A stretch of DNA of 64,000 bases from Clostridium sp. 1001271st1 H5 (GTDB lineage: Bacteria; Bacillota; Clostridia; Lachnospirales; Lachnospiraceae), in NCBI RefSeq assembly GCF_005845215.1, contig NZ_SPHO01000016.1, positions 62,001-126,000 on the forward strand, read 5' to 3'. This document shows positions 26,627-35,294 of the stretch, in pieces; within the stretch, counting starts at the first letter, position 1; every line of letters begins with the position of its first letter. A program made the position numbers and the translations under genes. The notes below the pieces were generated by a model. It was not told the DNA's origin, did no database searches, and worked only from the letters and a program-made list of their open reading frames with translations.

Positions 26627-26655
26627 AGTGTACAGTGAATTATTTTATTTGTCAA
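26627..26655 (-). promoter_or_regulatory. Promoter of the AlbA-type gene
   Basis: On the minus strand, TTGACA (26650-26655), a 17-base spacer and TACACT (26627-26632). The 11-mer TCTTCAAGTGT covers the -10 (26621-26631) and recurs just inside the gene (26541-26551), suggesting a possible autoregulatory site. Confidence 0.55.
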
Positions 26656-26720
26656 ATTATGCTTTTTTCCTTATTTTCGTTTGCCTCCATCTGACAAATA
26701 TAATACACCTGCCAAAGCAA

Positions 26721-26750
26721 GAGCGCCCCCTGTATAAACAGAGGGCGCCC
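26721..26750. terminator. Hairpin repeat, copy 2
   Basis: It matches the element at 25058-25087 over 28 of 30 bases, continuing two bases further to the left. It lies 16 bases beyond the stop of the enolase-superfamily gene and may terminate it. The two copies bracket the AlbA-type gene. Confidence 0.6.
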
Positions 26751-26765
26751 TTACCGCACCTACAC

Positions 26766-27899
26766 CTATTCACCTACATAAAAATCCTTAATCTCGTATT
26801 CCCTTAAAGCTTCCTCATCCGGCTCAAAGCCAAGTCCCGGCTTCTGGGGAACATGCATGTAGCCATCCTTGTCAACTAATACCCTGTCCTCCTCCTTAAG
26901 GATATAATCCCTGCGGTCAACCGTCCATACAGGCGGGTCAAAGGGATATTCCAGATATTCCGCATCGCTGACAGCACAGGCCATATGAAGGTTGGCCAGA
27001 AGTCCCACGCCGTTGGACCAGGTGTGCGGACAGAACACAGCTCCCTTGGACTGCACATAGTCGGCAATCTTCTTAGTGCGGGTAAAGCCTCCGCACAGCA
27101 CCGTGTCAGGCTGATACACATCATAGCTTCCCTTATCCGCCAAATCCCTGAAATCGTGCCATCTGCGGTTCATCTCGCCGCCTGCAATACGAATATCCGT
27201 CATCTCCCGCAGGCGGGCCAGGTTGTCGTAATCCGCGTGATGGAGCGGCTCCTCCAGCCAGTATACACCCAGCTTCTCCAGTTCCCTGGCCACCTTGACC
27301 GCTTTTTTCAAATCCCAGATACGCTCCACATCCCACGGCATTTTCCAGGCCTGGTTGCCGTCCACCATGATTTCCATCTTATCGCCAATAGCCTTCCTGA
27401 CAGCCTCTATGACCTTGATATCCTCCCTTACCTCCTCATGATGGAAACGGATTTTCATTGCCTTAAATCCCATGTCCACATATTCCTTAGCCTTCTCAGC
27501 CCTTTCCTCAGCCGGAATCCTGGCGCCGCAGGAGCAGTATGCCTTTATCTTATCCTGCTTCCCTCCCAAAAGCTTATATACAGGCTGCCCGCATTTCTTT
27601 CCTATGATATCCCACAGCGCAATATCCAGAGGCCAGCACCTTCCATAATGGAAATCAATGTTGTCAATGACCTTGTTATGGTTTTCCATCTCAAACGGGT
27701 CCTTGCCGATAAAGAATTTCTCATGTCCCGCAAAGCCTGTCATAAGGTCGCCGGAGCCAATTCCCGTAATTCCCTCGTCCGTGTATACATAAACAATGGT
27801 AGATGCAAACTTTACACGGGGATTCGGGTCCCATGATGCCAAAAATGGCGGGTCCAATGGCTTTGCATACTGTTTGATTTCAATGCCTGTGATTTTCAT
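26766..27899 (-). CDS. Mandelate racemase / muconate lactonizing enzyme family protein
   Basis: 377 residues of the enolase superfamily: an N-terminal capping domain (MKITGIEIKQYAKPLDPPF), then a TIM barrel. Metal ligands are visible as Asp in IMVDGNQAW, Glu in YWLEEPLHH and Glu in IAGGEMNRR; a candidate catalytic His is in FCPHTWSNG and a Lys in MKIRFHHEE. Members dehydrate or epimerise sugar acids; the substrate cannot be told. GGAGG precedes the start. It lies 70 bases downstream of an MFS gene in the same direction, suggesting uptake followed by conversion of a carboxylic acid. Confidence 0.87.
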   Translation of the reverse strand: MKITGIEIKQYAKPLDPPFLASWDPNPRVKFASTIVYVYTDEGITGIGSGDLMTGFAGHEKFFIGKDPFEMENHNKVIDNIDFHYGRCWPLDIALWDIIGKKCGQPVYKLLGGKQDKIKAYCSCGARIPAEERAEKAKEYVDMGFKAMKIRFHHEEVREDIKVIEAVRKAIGDKMEIMVDGNQAWKMPWDVERIWDLKKAVKVARELEKLGVYWLEEPLHHADYDNLARLREMTDIRIAGGEMNRRWHDFRDLADKGSYDVYQPDTVLCGGFTRTKKIADYVQSKGAVFCPHTWSNGVGLLANLHMACAVSDAEYLEYPFDPPVWTVDRRDYILKEEDRVLVDKDGYMHVPQKPGLGFEPDEEALREYEIKDFYVGE

Positions 27900-27969
27900 A
27901 AAATACCTCCATACTTATATATGATTTTTATTTTTTCTGTTTAAGCTTATAGCTTCCCGGGCAGCTTTC

Positions 27970-29205
27970 TTATCCCTTAACCGGGGTCTTTCTGATACTC
28001 TTAATAAGGATGACTGCCACGGCAGCGCCAACGATACATGTACCGATGCCGTACAGGAACATGGAACGGTACCCCTGGACCCCCTGGTCAATCCAGCGTC
28101 CAATCATAGTGTACAGGAACACGTCCGGAAGATAACCGATGCAGGATGCCATACCGGAGACCGCGCCTGTAACTGAACGGTCTATCTGGGCCTCATCAAT
28201 AACTGCAAAATAAATGCCTCTCACCGCGTACACGGTTACATTTAACAGGATGAAGTCAAAGACACAGAGCATGGCCAGCGAAGGCTGCTGAGGTGTCAGC
28301 AGGAATACAATCAGGAAGGCGATGATAGCCGTATATCCCAGCAGGACTGTCTTTATCCTGGAGCCAATCTTATCAGCCAGGAAACCGCCTGTGATTCCGC
28401 CTGCAAACTGTATGATGTATCGGATGCCTCCTATCTGGACGCTGAAATTCTTGGACATGCCGTATACGGATACCATGTAAGGCGGCAGGAAACTGAGGAT
28501 TGCGTAAATGGAATAAGCGGTAAAGATTATGAGACAAATCATCCACATTTTCGGCATCAGAAGTACGCTCTTAATCTGCTGCACCAGGCTTGTGCCGCTT
28601 GCCGCATCCTCCTTCTTATCCTTAATCAGGAACCAGAGGGCGATACCAACTATGATTGCCAGAAGGGCATAGGAGCGGATCACCCAGCTCAGTCCGAACT
28701 TGCCGCCTCCCAGGCTGTTAAAAAGTCCCAGAAGCACAAACACTGCCGTGGCCGACACAACACCCCTGCCCCCTTCCAGGATGCCGAACAGCCTTCCCTG
28801 CTCATTGCTGTCCCCCAGACACCGCACCGCCTTGATAAGCGCGGACCAGTATGTAAGCACGGTGGTTACGCCGAAGGCCGCAAATATCAGCCTCATTGTG
28901 CCGTAGCTTGGGAAGGTGGAAAACAGAAGTCCCACCAGGCCCGTGGATATAAAGGAAATGGTCAGCAGCTTTCTTGGGGACACACGGTCTGCAATCCACC
29001 CGCCGAAGAAATAACATATCATGGAAATGGTTGCGTAGGATGTGGAGAGCGCCCCGAATTCCTCATTGCTTAGATTAAGGGCCTCCACCAGCGGAATATA
29101 AAATGTATTCCGGATATAGGGAAGCTGGAAAATGACACCAGTACCGCAGCAGAGCACCAACAGGGACGTCCACTTTTTCACATCAAATTTTTTCTTACTG
29201 TTCAC
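27970..29205 (-). CDS. MFS transporter, probably for an organic acid
   Basis: A 411-residue protein with about 12 hydrophobic helices. The loop motif GGWIADRVSPRKLLTIS after helix 2 is the MFS signature, and a second copy-like GGFLADKIGSRIKTV lies after helix 8. The start is GTG, with AAAGGGGG 7 bases upstream. It is the first gene of an operon with the enolase-superfamily enzyme and is preceded by a palindromic operator. The substrate is inferred only from the partner gene. Confidence 0.85.
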   Translation of the reverse strand: MNSKKKFDVKKWTSLLVLCCGTGVIFQLPYIRNTFYIPLVEALNLSNEEFGALSTSYATISMICYFFGGWIADRVSPRKLLTISFISTGLVGLLFSTFPSYGTMRLIFAAFGVTTVLTYWSALIKAVRCLGDSNEQGRLFGILEGGRGVVSATAVFVLLGLFNSLGGGKFGLSWVIRSYALLAIIVGIALWFLIKDKKEDAASGTSLVQQIKSVLLMPKMWMICLIIFTAYSIYAILSFLPPYMVSVYGMSKNFSVQIGGIRYIIQFAGGITGGFLADKIGSRIKTVLLGYTAIIAFLIVFLLTPQQPSLAMLCVFDFILLNVTVYAVRGIYFAVIDEAQIDRSVTGAVSGMASCIGYLPDVFLYTMIGRWIDQGVQGYRSMFLYGIGTCIVGAAVAVILIKSIRKTPVKG

Positions 29206-29243
29206 TGTAAAACCCCCTTTGTACAGTCTTTACTTGTTTTTTG

Positions 29244-29275
29244 TTGATACGCGTCTCAACTTGTCTCCCATTATA
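29244..29275 (-). promoter_or_regulatory. LacI-type operator and -10 box of the MFS operon
   Basis: A consensus TATAAT lies at 29270-29275 (minus strand) with a poor -35. Just downstream of the predicted start is TTGATACGCGTCTCAA (29244-29259), palindromic at 14 of 16 positions with a central CGCG as in LacI-family operators. No LacI-type gene is in the window. Confidence 0.5.
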
Positions 29276-29281
29276 GCGGAT

Positions 29282-29323
29282 AAAAATCAAACTGCTGTCT
29301 TCTTGTTCAAAAGACAACAGTTT
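29282..29323 (-). terminator. Terminator of the two-component operon
   Basis: On the minus strand, AAACTGTTGTCTT, a 9-base loop, AAGACAGCAGTTT (12 of 13 pairs), then GATTTTT. It lies about 40 bases past the kinase stop. Confidence 0.7.
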
Positions 29324-29359
29324 TGTTACAGCTTTGATACAATCCGCCAAAATTCCTTG

Positions 29360-30823
29360 TTATCTTATAATATTTGACGCCTCGTACATCCACAGAGTGT
29401 CCGGTTTAATCTGGTCTGTCTGGTCCGGCGACTCCAGACGGAGGTAGTCCCCAGCCGGGAACCCCATGGTGACCGTGGTATATACTCCCTCTGCGCTCTC
29501 GTATTTCAGCGAACCGTGATGATGCTGCATCACCGACTTGCAGATGGCCAGTCCCATGCCGAAACCGTCCTCCCCCTGGCTGTGGGCCTTATCTCCCTTA
29601 TAAAACGGCTGGTCTATCTTATCCAGAATATCGGCCGGGATTCCGATTCCATGGTCCGTTACCCGGATAAATGCCAGGGCGTTTTCTTCCCCGGCCGCCC
29701 TGATTTCAATCAGTCCCCCTTCATGGGAAGCCTTAATTGCATTGTCCAGCACGTTTTCCATCATGGTAATAAGCAGCTCCCTGTCCCCATAGCAGAATAT
29801 GCCCTCCGGGATGTCCGTGGTAAAACGGATTTCTTTCTGGTTGGCTTTCATCCGTACTGCCATCAGCGATGTCTCCAGCATTTTTTTCACATCCTGCCGT
29901 TCAATATTCAGCAGTCCCGGCTGTATGCGTGACAGCTTAATCATTTTCCGGGTAATGGAATTCAGCCTTTTGCCTTCCTCCAGGATATAGTCCAATGCCT
30001 GTTCCTGAAGCTCTTTATCACAGTCGTGGTTTTTTAGCAGTTCCGCATAGCCTATGATGGATGTCAGCGGCGTCTTGATTTCGTGGGTCAGATTGCCCAC
30101 AATCTGTTTGTAATCATCAATGTTTCTGTTGATGGCAGCAGACATGAGATTGAAATTATGGGACAGCTCGCTGATTTCATCCTCTCCCTCCACGGGCAGC
30201 TTAAGGGGAATGGATTCCTGAGCCATGAGTTTTGCCGCCTCATTCAGCCGTTCAATGGGAGAGGTAATCCTCTTTGTTATCAGAAACATAATCATGGCTG
30301 TAATAAAAGCCTGAAGCAGGCACAGGGCAAAGAAAATATTCAGCTGCATGTCGCAGGATTTATATATATCAGATAAATCCTTAATCATCACTACCTTATA
30401 CATCATATTGTCATATGGAAATTCAGACTCCACGTACAGATACCTGGAATCCCCTATGTCCTTCATATAAGTGGGCGTATAGGCTGCCTGCCCCTCCACA
30501 AAGGTGTAGCGGGGAGCCGGGGGGAACTTTTCAAAGCTGTCATATGTAAGCCTCTCCCCGGCCCATACCTGCAGGTACCGTCCCTCTCCCGCCAGCTCCT
30601 CCCTGAAACCGTCCATGAACCCTGACAAGCCTTTTCCGGCCTCTGACTCCTGAAAAAAATTCTCAATTTTCCCCGCGTATACGGACTGGTAATATTCCGT
30701 CCTCTCCATCTCTCCTTCCAGCGTAAAGTGCAGTCCTGTCACCACAAGATAAAATCCGCAGAAAAAGAAAATGGCCACGCTGGCTATGAATGCGCCCAGG
30801 AATATTTTCTGCCAAAGTTTCAT
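29360..30823 (-). CDS. Sensor histidine kinase (HAMP-HisKA type)
   Basis: 487 residues. The first transmembrane helix is at about 8-30, an extracytoplasmic domain runs to about 150, and the second helix (ALCLLQAFITAMIMFLI) is followed by a HAMP linker. The phospho-acceptor motif is GNLTHEIKTPLTSIIGYAELL. ATPase boxes are ENVLDNAIKAS, VTDHGIGIP and GFGMGLAICKSVMQHH. It overlaps the regulator gene by 4 bases. The signal is unknown. Together with its regulator it lies just downstream of the BCCT gene, which may be its target. Confidence 0.9.
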   Translation of the reverse strand: MKLWQKIFLGAFIASVAIFFFCGFYLVVTGLHFTLEGEMERTEYYQSVYAGKIENFFQESEAGKGLSGFMDGFREELAGEGRYLQVWAGERLTYDSFEKFPPAPRYTFVEGQAAYTPTYMKDIGDSRYLYVESEFPYDNMMYKVVMIKDLSDIYKSCDMQLNIFFALCLLQAFITAMIMFLITKRITSPIERLNEAAKLMAQESIPLKLPVEGEDEISELSHNFNLMSAAINRNIDDYKQIVGNLTHEIKTPLTSIIGYAELLKNHDCDKELQEQALDYILEEGKRLNSITRKMIKLSRIQPGLLNIERQDVKKMLETSLMAVRMKANQKEIRFTTDIPEGIFCYGDRELLITMMENVLDNAIKASHEGGLIEIRAAGEENALAFIRVTDHGIGIPADILDKIDQPFYKGDKAHSQGEDGFGMGLAICKSVMQHHHGSLKYESAEGVYTTVTMGFPAGDYLRLESPDQTDQIKPDTLWMYEASNIIR

Positions 30824-31485
30824 CTGTCATCACTCCCCTTAAGCAGATACCCCACCTTGGTAACAGTCTGTATGATGCCTTCCCAATCCAGCTTTTTCCT
30901 CAGCCTCTGGATGTGGATATCCACAGTCCTGGTTTCCCCCACATAGTTATATCCCCATACATCGGAGAGGATTTCCTTTCTGGTCAGCACCTTGTCGCAG
31001 TTGGAGCACAGATAATACAGCAGGTCAAACTCCTTGGGAGTCAGCTCCATTTCCTTTCCGTCCTTAAGCACACGGTGCAGGTCAGGGTCCACACTGATGT
31101 TCCTGACATTGAGGGACACGGGACGGCGCCTGCACCGGCGCAGCACCGCTCCCACTCTGGCTAAAAGGTCCATACTGTCAAATGGCTTTGTTATGTAATC
31201 ATCGGCTCCCACCTGGAGGCACTGGACCTTGCTGCTCAAATCATCCAGGGCAGTCACCACGATAATGGGCATCCGGAAATCCTTTACCCTGGCCAGGATA
31301 TCAACCCCGCTTACCTTTGGCAGCATCAAATCCAGAATCAGCAGGTCAAAGGGTTCTGCCTCCAGAATCTCCAGTGCAAACTCCCCGTCATAAACCTGGC
31401 TGGTATCGTATCCGGCAAAGGACAGGTGGGTCTTAATCAGGTTGGATATGGCCTTATTATCTTCTGCAATCAGTATCCGGTACAT
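30820..31485 (-). CDS. OmpR-family response regulator
   Basis: A receiver with the phosphorylated Asp in LLILDLMLPKVSG and the Lys in YITKPFDSMDLL, then a winged-helix output domain (ELTPKEFDLLYYLCSNCDKVLTRKEILSDVWGY...RTVDIHIQRLRKKL). The start at 31485 is chosen because GGGGG lies 9 bases before it but abuts the ATG at 31494. It is translationally coupled to the downstream kinase. Confidence 0.92.
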   Translation of the reverse strand: MYRILIAEDNKAISNLIKTHLSFAGYDTSQVYDGEFALEILEAEPFDLLILDLMLPKVSGVDILARVKDFRMPIIVVTALDDLSSKVQCLQVGADDYITKPFDSMDLLARVGAVLRRCRRRPVSLNVRNISVDPDLHRVLKDGKEMELTPKEFDLLYYLCSNCDKVLTRKEILSDVWGYNYVGETRTVDIHIQRLRKKLDWEGIIQTVTKVGYLLKGSDDR

Positions 31486-31503
31486 GCTTCTCATCCCCCT
31501 ATC

Positions 31504-33077
31504 TTACATTTCGTCATTTGTATTCTGGCTGCACTTATCGTATTTCCCGGGATTGCGCATTATCTTAATCAGTGCTGCGCAGGAGGCAATCTGCAGGAAC
31601 ATGGAGGGAAAACCGCCTATGCTGGCAAGAGTCTTTGCGCCTCCCACTCCTGTGAACACAGCCATGACAGCCGCCATAATGCCGATTATCAGGCCCCAGA
31701 GTATCTTAAGGCCACCGGGGCCTCCATCTCCTCCTCAGACATTCCGCTGGTGCACACAGAAGCAATTGCATTGGTATTGGAATCAGCGGCAGTGACAAAG
31801 GATATGAAGGTGGCAAGCACAAACACAGGAATACACAGCTGACGCAGGGGAAGCACCTCGAAAAGCTTATATACAATGGATTCTGCCCCGGATGTCTCCA
31901 GCAGCGGAATCAGGCTCTCCTGCATGTGCATATGGATGGCGGTGCCGCCGAATATGGAAACCCAAATCATGGAAAAAACAGTGGGCACAAACAGGTTTAT
32001 GATAATACAGTCTCTTATTTTATATCCTCTGGCCAGTTTCCCCAGGAACAAGGCTGTAACCGGCGCCCAGGCCAGGTAACTGGCCCAGTATCCCACCTTC
32101 ATATTCCCCAGGCTGGACCAGGAGCTGTTGCCAAGATTCATGGAATCCGTAAACAGATTGCGCATGAAAAAGGAATCCATCAGCTCTCCCACTGATTCCG
32201 TACCAAAATTCAGGATAAATTTTGTGGGACCAAACAGGAAAATGAACAGAATCAGAAACGAAAATATGTATACATTAAAGCTGGAAAGCCACTTAATCCC
32301 CTTCATAATGCCGGACGACGCCGATATGGTATAGACCAGTATAATGGCCGACATAACCATTATCAGCATAATGCTGTTGGTGGGTATGCCTGTTATGTTG
32401 GATACGCCTCCTGCCACGGAAAAAGCTCCTGTGGACAGGGAACCGGACATGCCGGCGCAGAGTATGAAGATACAGAGAGCGTCAATGCCGTCCGCCAGTC
32501 TTCCCTTTGTGGCCCGTTCCCCCAGTAACGGAGAGATGCAGGACCCCAATGAAAATGGTTTCTTCATATTGTAATAGGTAAATGCAAACACGGTTGCCGC
32601 CAGGGCATAGATTGCATAAGGTGTGATTCCCCAGTGCAGATACATCTGGGCCATGGCAAAAACAGCTGCCTGGGGCGAGTTTGGCTCAATATCAAAAAAG
32701 GGCGACGGGTCGCTCATGAGATAAAGCGGCTCTGCCGCTGCCCAGAACATCAGGCCTGCCGCAATGGTGGTACACAGGCTGATAGCAAACCAGTTGAATT
32801 TGCCCAGTATTGGTTTGGCGTCTTTTCCGCCAATAACCGTGTTGCCGAATTTAGAAAAGCAGGCATAAAAACAAACTCCCACTGCCGCCAGTCCATAACC
32901 GGAAAACAGCCATTTAAAATTGCCCCAAATCCAATCCTTTACCCCGTTGACCACCTTCAAAAAGGCATCCTGGGACACAAACCCCAGTATCAATACCATT
33001 AACAGTACCAAAAACGGCGGCCAGAATACCCAGCCCCTTAGCCTGCTCTGCCTTTTTCCCCCTGACATGTTCCCCAT
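31504..33077 (-). pseudogene. BCCT-family transporter with a C-terminal frameshift
   Basis: The main frame (33077 to a stop at 31689) encodes 462 residues of a betaine/carnitine/choline transporter: LMFWAAAEPLYLMSDPSP, the signature region WGITPYAIYALAATV and about 11 helices. It ends abruptly after MSEEEMEAPV. Shifting frame by one base near 31705-31715 restores GLKILWGLIIGIMAAVMAVFTGVGG and continues to a stop at 31504-31506, which supplies the expected last helix and tail. One G appears to be missing in GTGGCC where GTGGGCC is expected. GAGGAGG precedes the start. This is either a real inactivating mutation or a sequence error. Confidence 0.8.
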
Positions 33078-33127
33078 TTAACAGTACCTCCTCATCTTTT
33101 GTCCCGTCTCCTTTACTGCCGGAGACG

Positions 33128-33157
33128 TTTAACCTGTGGTTGTATCATTTAACCTGT
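33128..33157 (-). promoter_or_regulatory. Two direct repeats 20 bp apart upstream of the BCCT gene
   Basis: TTTAACCTGT occurs at 33128-33137 and 33148-33157, exactly two helical turns apart and about 50-80 bases upstream of the BCCT start. Such spacing is typical of response-regulator binding; the OmpR-type regulator next door is the obvious candidate. Confidence 0.5.
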
Positions 33158-33250
33158 AAACTAAAGTAATTAGGCTCATTATATCATTTGTACACGGAAC
33201 CCAGAAACAATTTTACAACTCTGATACAAAAACCAGGCAGATTATCCGCC

Positions 33251-33297
33251 AAAAAAAGGCTGCGTTTCCACCGGCCAATGCCGGTGAAACCACAACC
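33251..33297 (-). terminator. Terminator of the ABC importer / phosphohexomutase operon
   Basis: On the minus strand, a long stem built from GGTTTCACCGGC / GCCGGTGGAAAC with further outer pairing is followed by seven T. It lies 35 bases after the DUF1284 gene. Confidence 0.85.
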
Positions 33298-33331
33298 TTT
33301 AATCATAGACCGGTACCTTAAAACCGGCTGC

Positions 33332-33808
33332 CTATTCACTTTGTTTATCCAATCCCAGATATTTCCTCACCCCGGCCGCAAACAGCTGCTCCCTTTTTAC
33401 GGCCGTATCCGGGTACACCTCAGCCTCCTCCTTCCACACATCCATTACAAGCCCCGGCCGCGCCCCCATCATACTGCAAAGTTCTTCAGCCGTGTAAACC
33501 GCATCCTCACACAGACCCAGCATGTCCATGATACGGTGGTCCAGCATCTCATTATAGCTGTTCTTGGAGCTGATTCCTTTTATGTGCGAAATACAGTCCG
33601 TGCATTTCCGGTCACTGCCCAGGAACCGGCAGGGCCTGCATATGTCATCTGCCCCGGCTGTAACTTTTATCTGCTGCTGGCGGTTCTCTATTATCCCGTT
33701 TGCCGCCCTGTAAAAATCATGGCCGTAATCCGTATCCGGTACAAACACCTGGATTCCGCCTCCAAGCAGCTTGATAATATCCATAAAATGATGGGGTTTA
33801 ATAACCAT
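33332..33808 (-). CDS. DUF1284-family protein
   Basis: 158 residues. The N-terminal MVIKPHHFMDIIKLLGGGI and the Cys motif AGADDICRPCRFLGSDRKCTDC match the DUF1284 pattern: an HH motif followed by paired Cys, likely a metal site. Function is unknown. It is 30 bases downstream of the phosphohexomutase gene and shares its terminator, so it belongs to the same operon. An Fe-S or zinc role is only suggested by the Cys arrangement. Confidence 0.65.
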   Translation of the reverse strand: MVIKPHHFMDIIKLLGGGIQVFVPDTDYGHDFYRAANGIIENRQQQIKVTAGADDICRPCRFLGSDRKCTDCISHIKGISSKNSYNEMLDHRIMDMLGLCEDAVYTAEELCSMMGARPGLVMDVWKEEAEVYPDTAVKREQLFAAGVRKYLGLDKQSE

Positions 33809-33838
33809 TTTAATATCTCCTGTTCATCCGGAATCTTT

Positions 33839-35278
33839 CTACAGCCCCAGATACTCCTCAAACAGATTGCACACCCTGACCGCATCCGCCTCATGTTCCA
33901 TCTCGCAGAATATGCGGAGCAAAGGTTCTGTGCCTGAAAACCTGGCGATTACCCAGCCTCCGTTCTTAAAATATACCTTGCATCCGTCAATATAGGATAC
34001 ATGGTCTGTCTCAAAGGGCAGCTCCGGCAGTTTCTTTTCCTCCATAAGGATGTGATGGATACGCTCCTTTTCCTCCGGCGTGAACCTGTAATCACGCTCC
34101 GCCATGTGGATGGCCCCGTACTCCTTTCTGATATCCGCTGCAATCTCCGACAGCTTCTTGCCGCTGACAGCTATCATCTCCACCAGAAGGGTGGCTGCAT
34201 AGATGCCGTCTTTACCGTGTATATGGCCTTTTACCGTCAGACCACCTGAGGACTCACCGCCTATAATGGCGTCTTTCTCCTGCATTTTAGCGGATATATG
34301 CTTGAATCCCACGGGCACCTCGTAGCATTTCTGTCCAAAGCTCTCAGCCACCTTATCCAGCACATGGGTGGTGGCCAGGTTGCGCACGGCAGGTCCCCTC
34401 CACCCCTTGTATTTCAGCAGATAGTAGTAGAGCATGACCAGTATGTCGTTTGCATGGAGATAATGCCCCTGGTCATCAATCACTCCCAGCCTATCCGCAT
34501 CCCCGTCCGTTGCAATACCGATATCACAATAGCGGTCCAGCACATAATTCTGCAGATTCCGCAGGGTCCGCTCCGTGGGCGCGGGCATCTTTCCGCCAAA
34601 GAGGGTATCGTGCCTGGAGTTAATGGTTTCTATGGTGCACCTTGCAATGGAAAGAATGGTGCTCAGGGCCGTCAGGCTCACACCGTACATGGGGTCAATG
34701 GCAATACGCAAATCCCGTTCCTTGATGGCATCCATGTTAATCACGGAAATGATATTATCCAGGTACTCGTTCATGGGATTAATTTCCCGGACCATGCCCT
34801 GCCTTACAAGCTCCAGATATGAGGGCGGGGGCATCTGCCCGTTTTCCTCCTCATTTGGCACGTAGAGCTCCTCCGCCTGTTCCAGGTAATACTCAATTTC
34901 CGAAGTCTGTTTCTCATCCGCATCCCGGCCTCCGTAGGTAAACACCTTGATACCGTTATAGATGGCCGGATTATGGCTGGCAGTCACCATCATGCCGTAG
35001 CTCAGTTCATGCTTCATCACATAGAACATTACCAGGGGGGTGGGCGAGCTGCGGTTTACAAACCACACACGGATTCCCTGATTCCCAAATATCTCGCAGG
35101 ACCATATGATGGCCTCCTTTGAAAGAAACCGCCGGTCATACCCCATGACAATGCCCTGGCCCTCCGCTCCCTCTGCCTTCATCTTAAGGCATATGGCCAA
35201 TGCCAGCTTCTGTATGTTCTCTTTTGTAAATTCTTCTCCAATAATGGCTCTCCAGCCGCCTGTACCGAACTTTACCAT
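33839..35278 (-). CDS. Phosphoglucomutase / phosphomannomutase
   Basis: 479 residues of the alpha-D-phosphohexomutase family. It shows MVKFGTGGWRAIIGEEF at the N terminus, the phospho-Ser loop MMVTASHNPAIYNGIKV, the metal loop GIATDGDADRLGVID, the sugar-binding GGESSGGLTVKGHIHGKDG, and RFSGTEPLLRIFCE for phosphate binding. It interconverts hexose 1- and 6-phosphates. It is the fourth gene after a binding protein, ATPase and permease of the Afu/Fbp type; this suggests the operon handles sugar phosphates (inference). Confidence 0.9.
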   Translation of the reverse strand: MVKFGTGGWRAIIGEEFTKENIQKLALAICLKMKAEGAEGQGIVMGYDRRFLSKEAIIWSCEIFGNQGIRVWFVNRSSPTPLVMFYVMKHELSYGMMVTASHNPAIYNGIKVFTYGGRDADEKQTSEIEYYLEQAEELYVPNEEENGQMPPPSYLELVRQGMVREINPMNEYLDNIISVINMDAIKERDLRIAIDPMYGVSLTALSTILSIARCTIETINSRHDTLFGGKMPAPTERTLRNLQNYVLDRYCDIGIATDGDADRLGVIDDQGHYLHANDILVMLYYYLLKYKGWRGPAVRNLATTHVLDKVAESFGQKCYEVPVGFKHISAKMQEKDAIIGGESSGGLTVKGHIHGKDGIYAATLLVEMIAVSGKKLSEIAADIRKEYGAIHMAERDYRFTPEEKERIHHILMEEKKLPELPFETDHVSYIDGCKVYFKNGGWVIARFSGTEPLLRIFCEMEHEADAVRVCNLFEEYLGL

Positions 35279-35294
35279 ATGTTTTCTCCTAACA

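Noticed and set aside
25058-26750. Insertion sequence or transposon ends around the AlbA-type gene
   Set aside because: The hairpins are direct copies, no transposase is encoded between them, and no target duplication was seen. Kept only as a repeat-flanked cassette.
29282-29323. Operator for the MFS gene
   Set aside because: Its position after the kinase stop and the T-run on the minus strand fit a terminator better.
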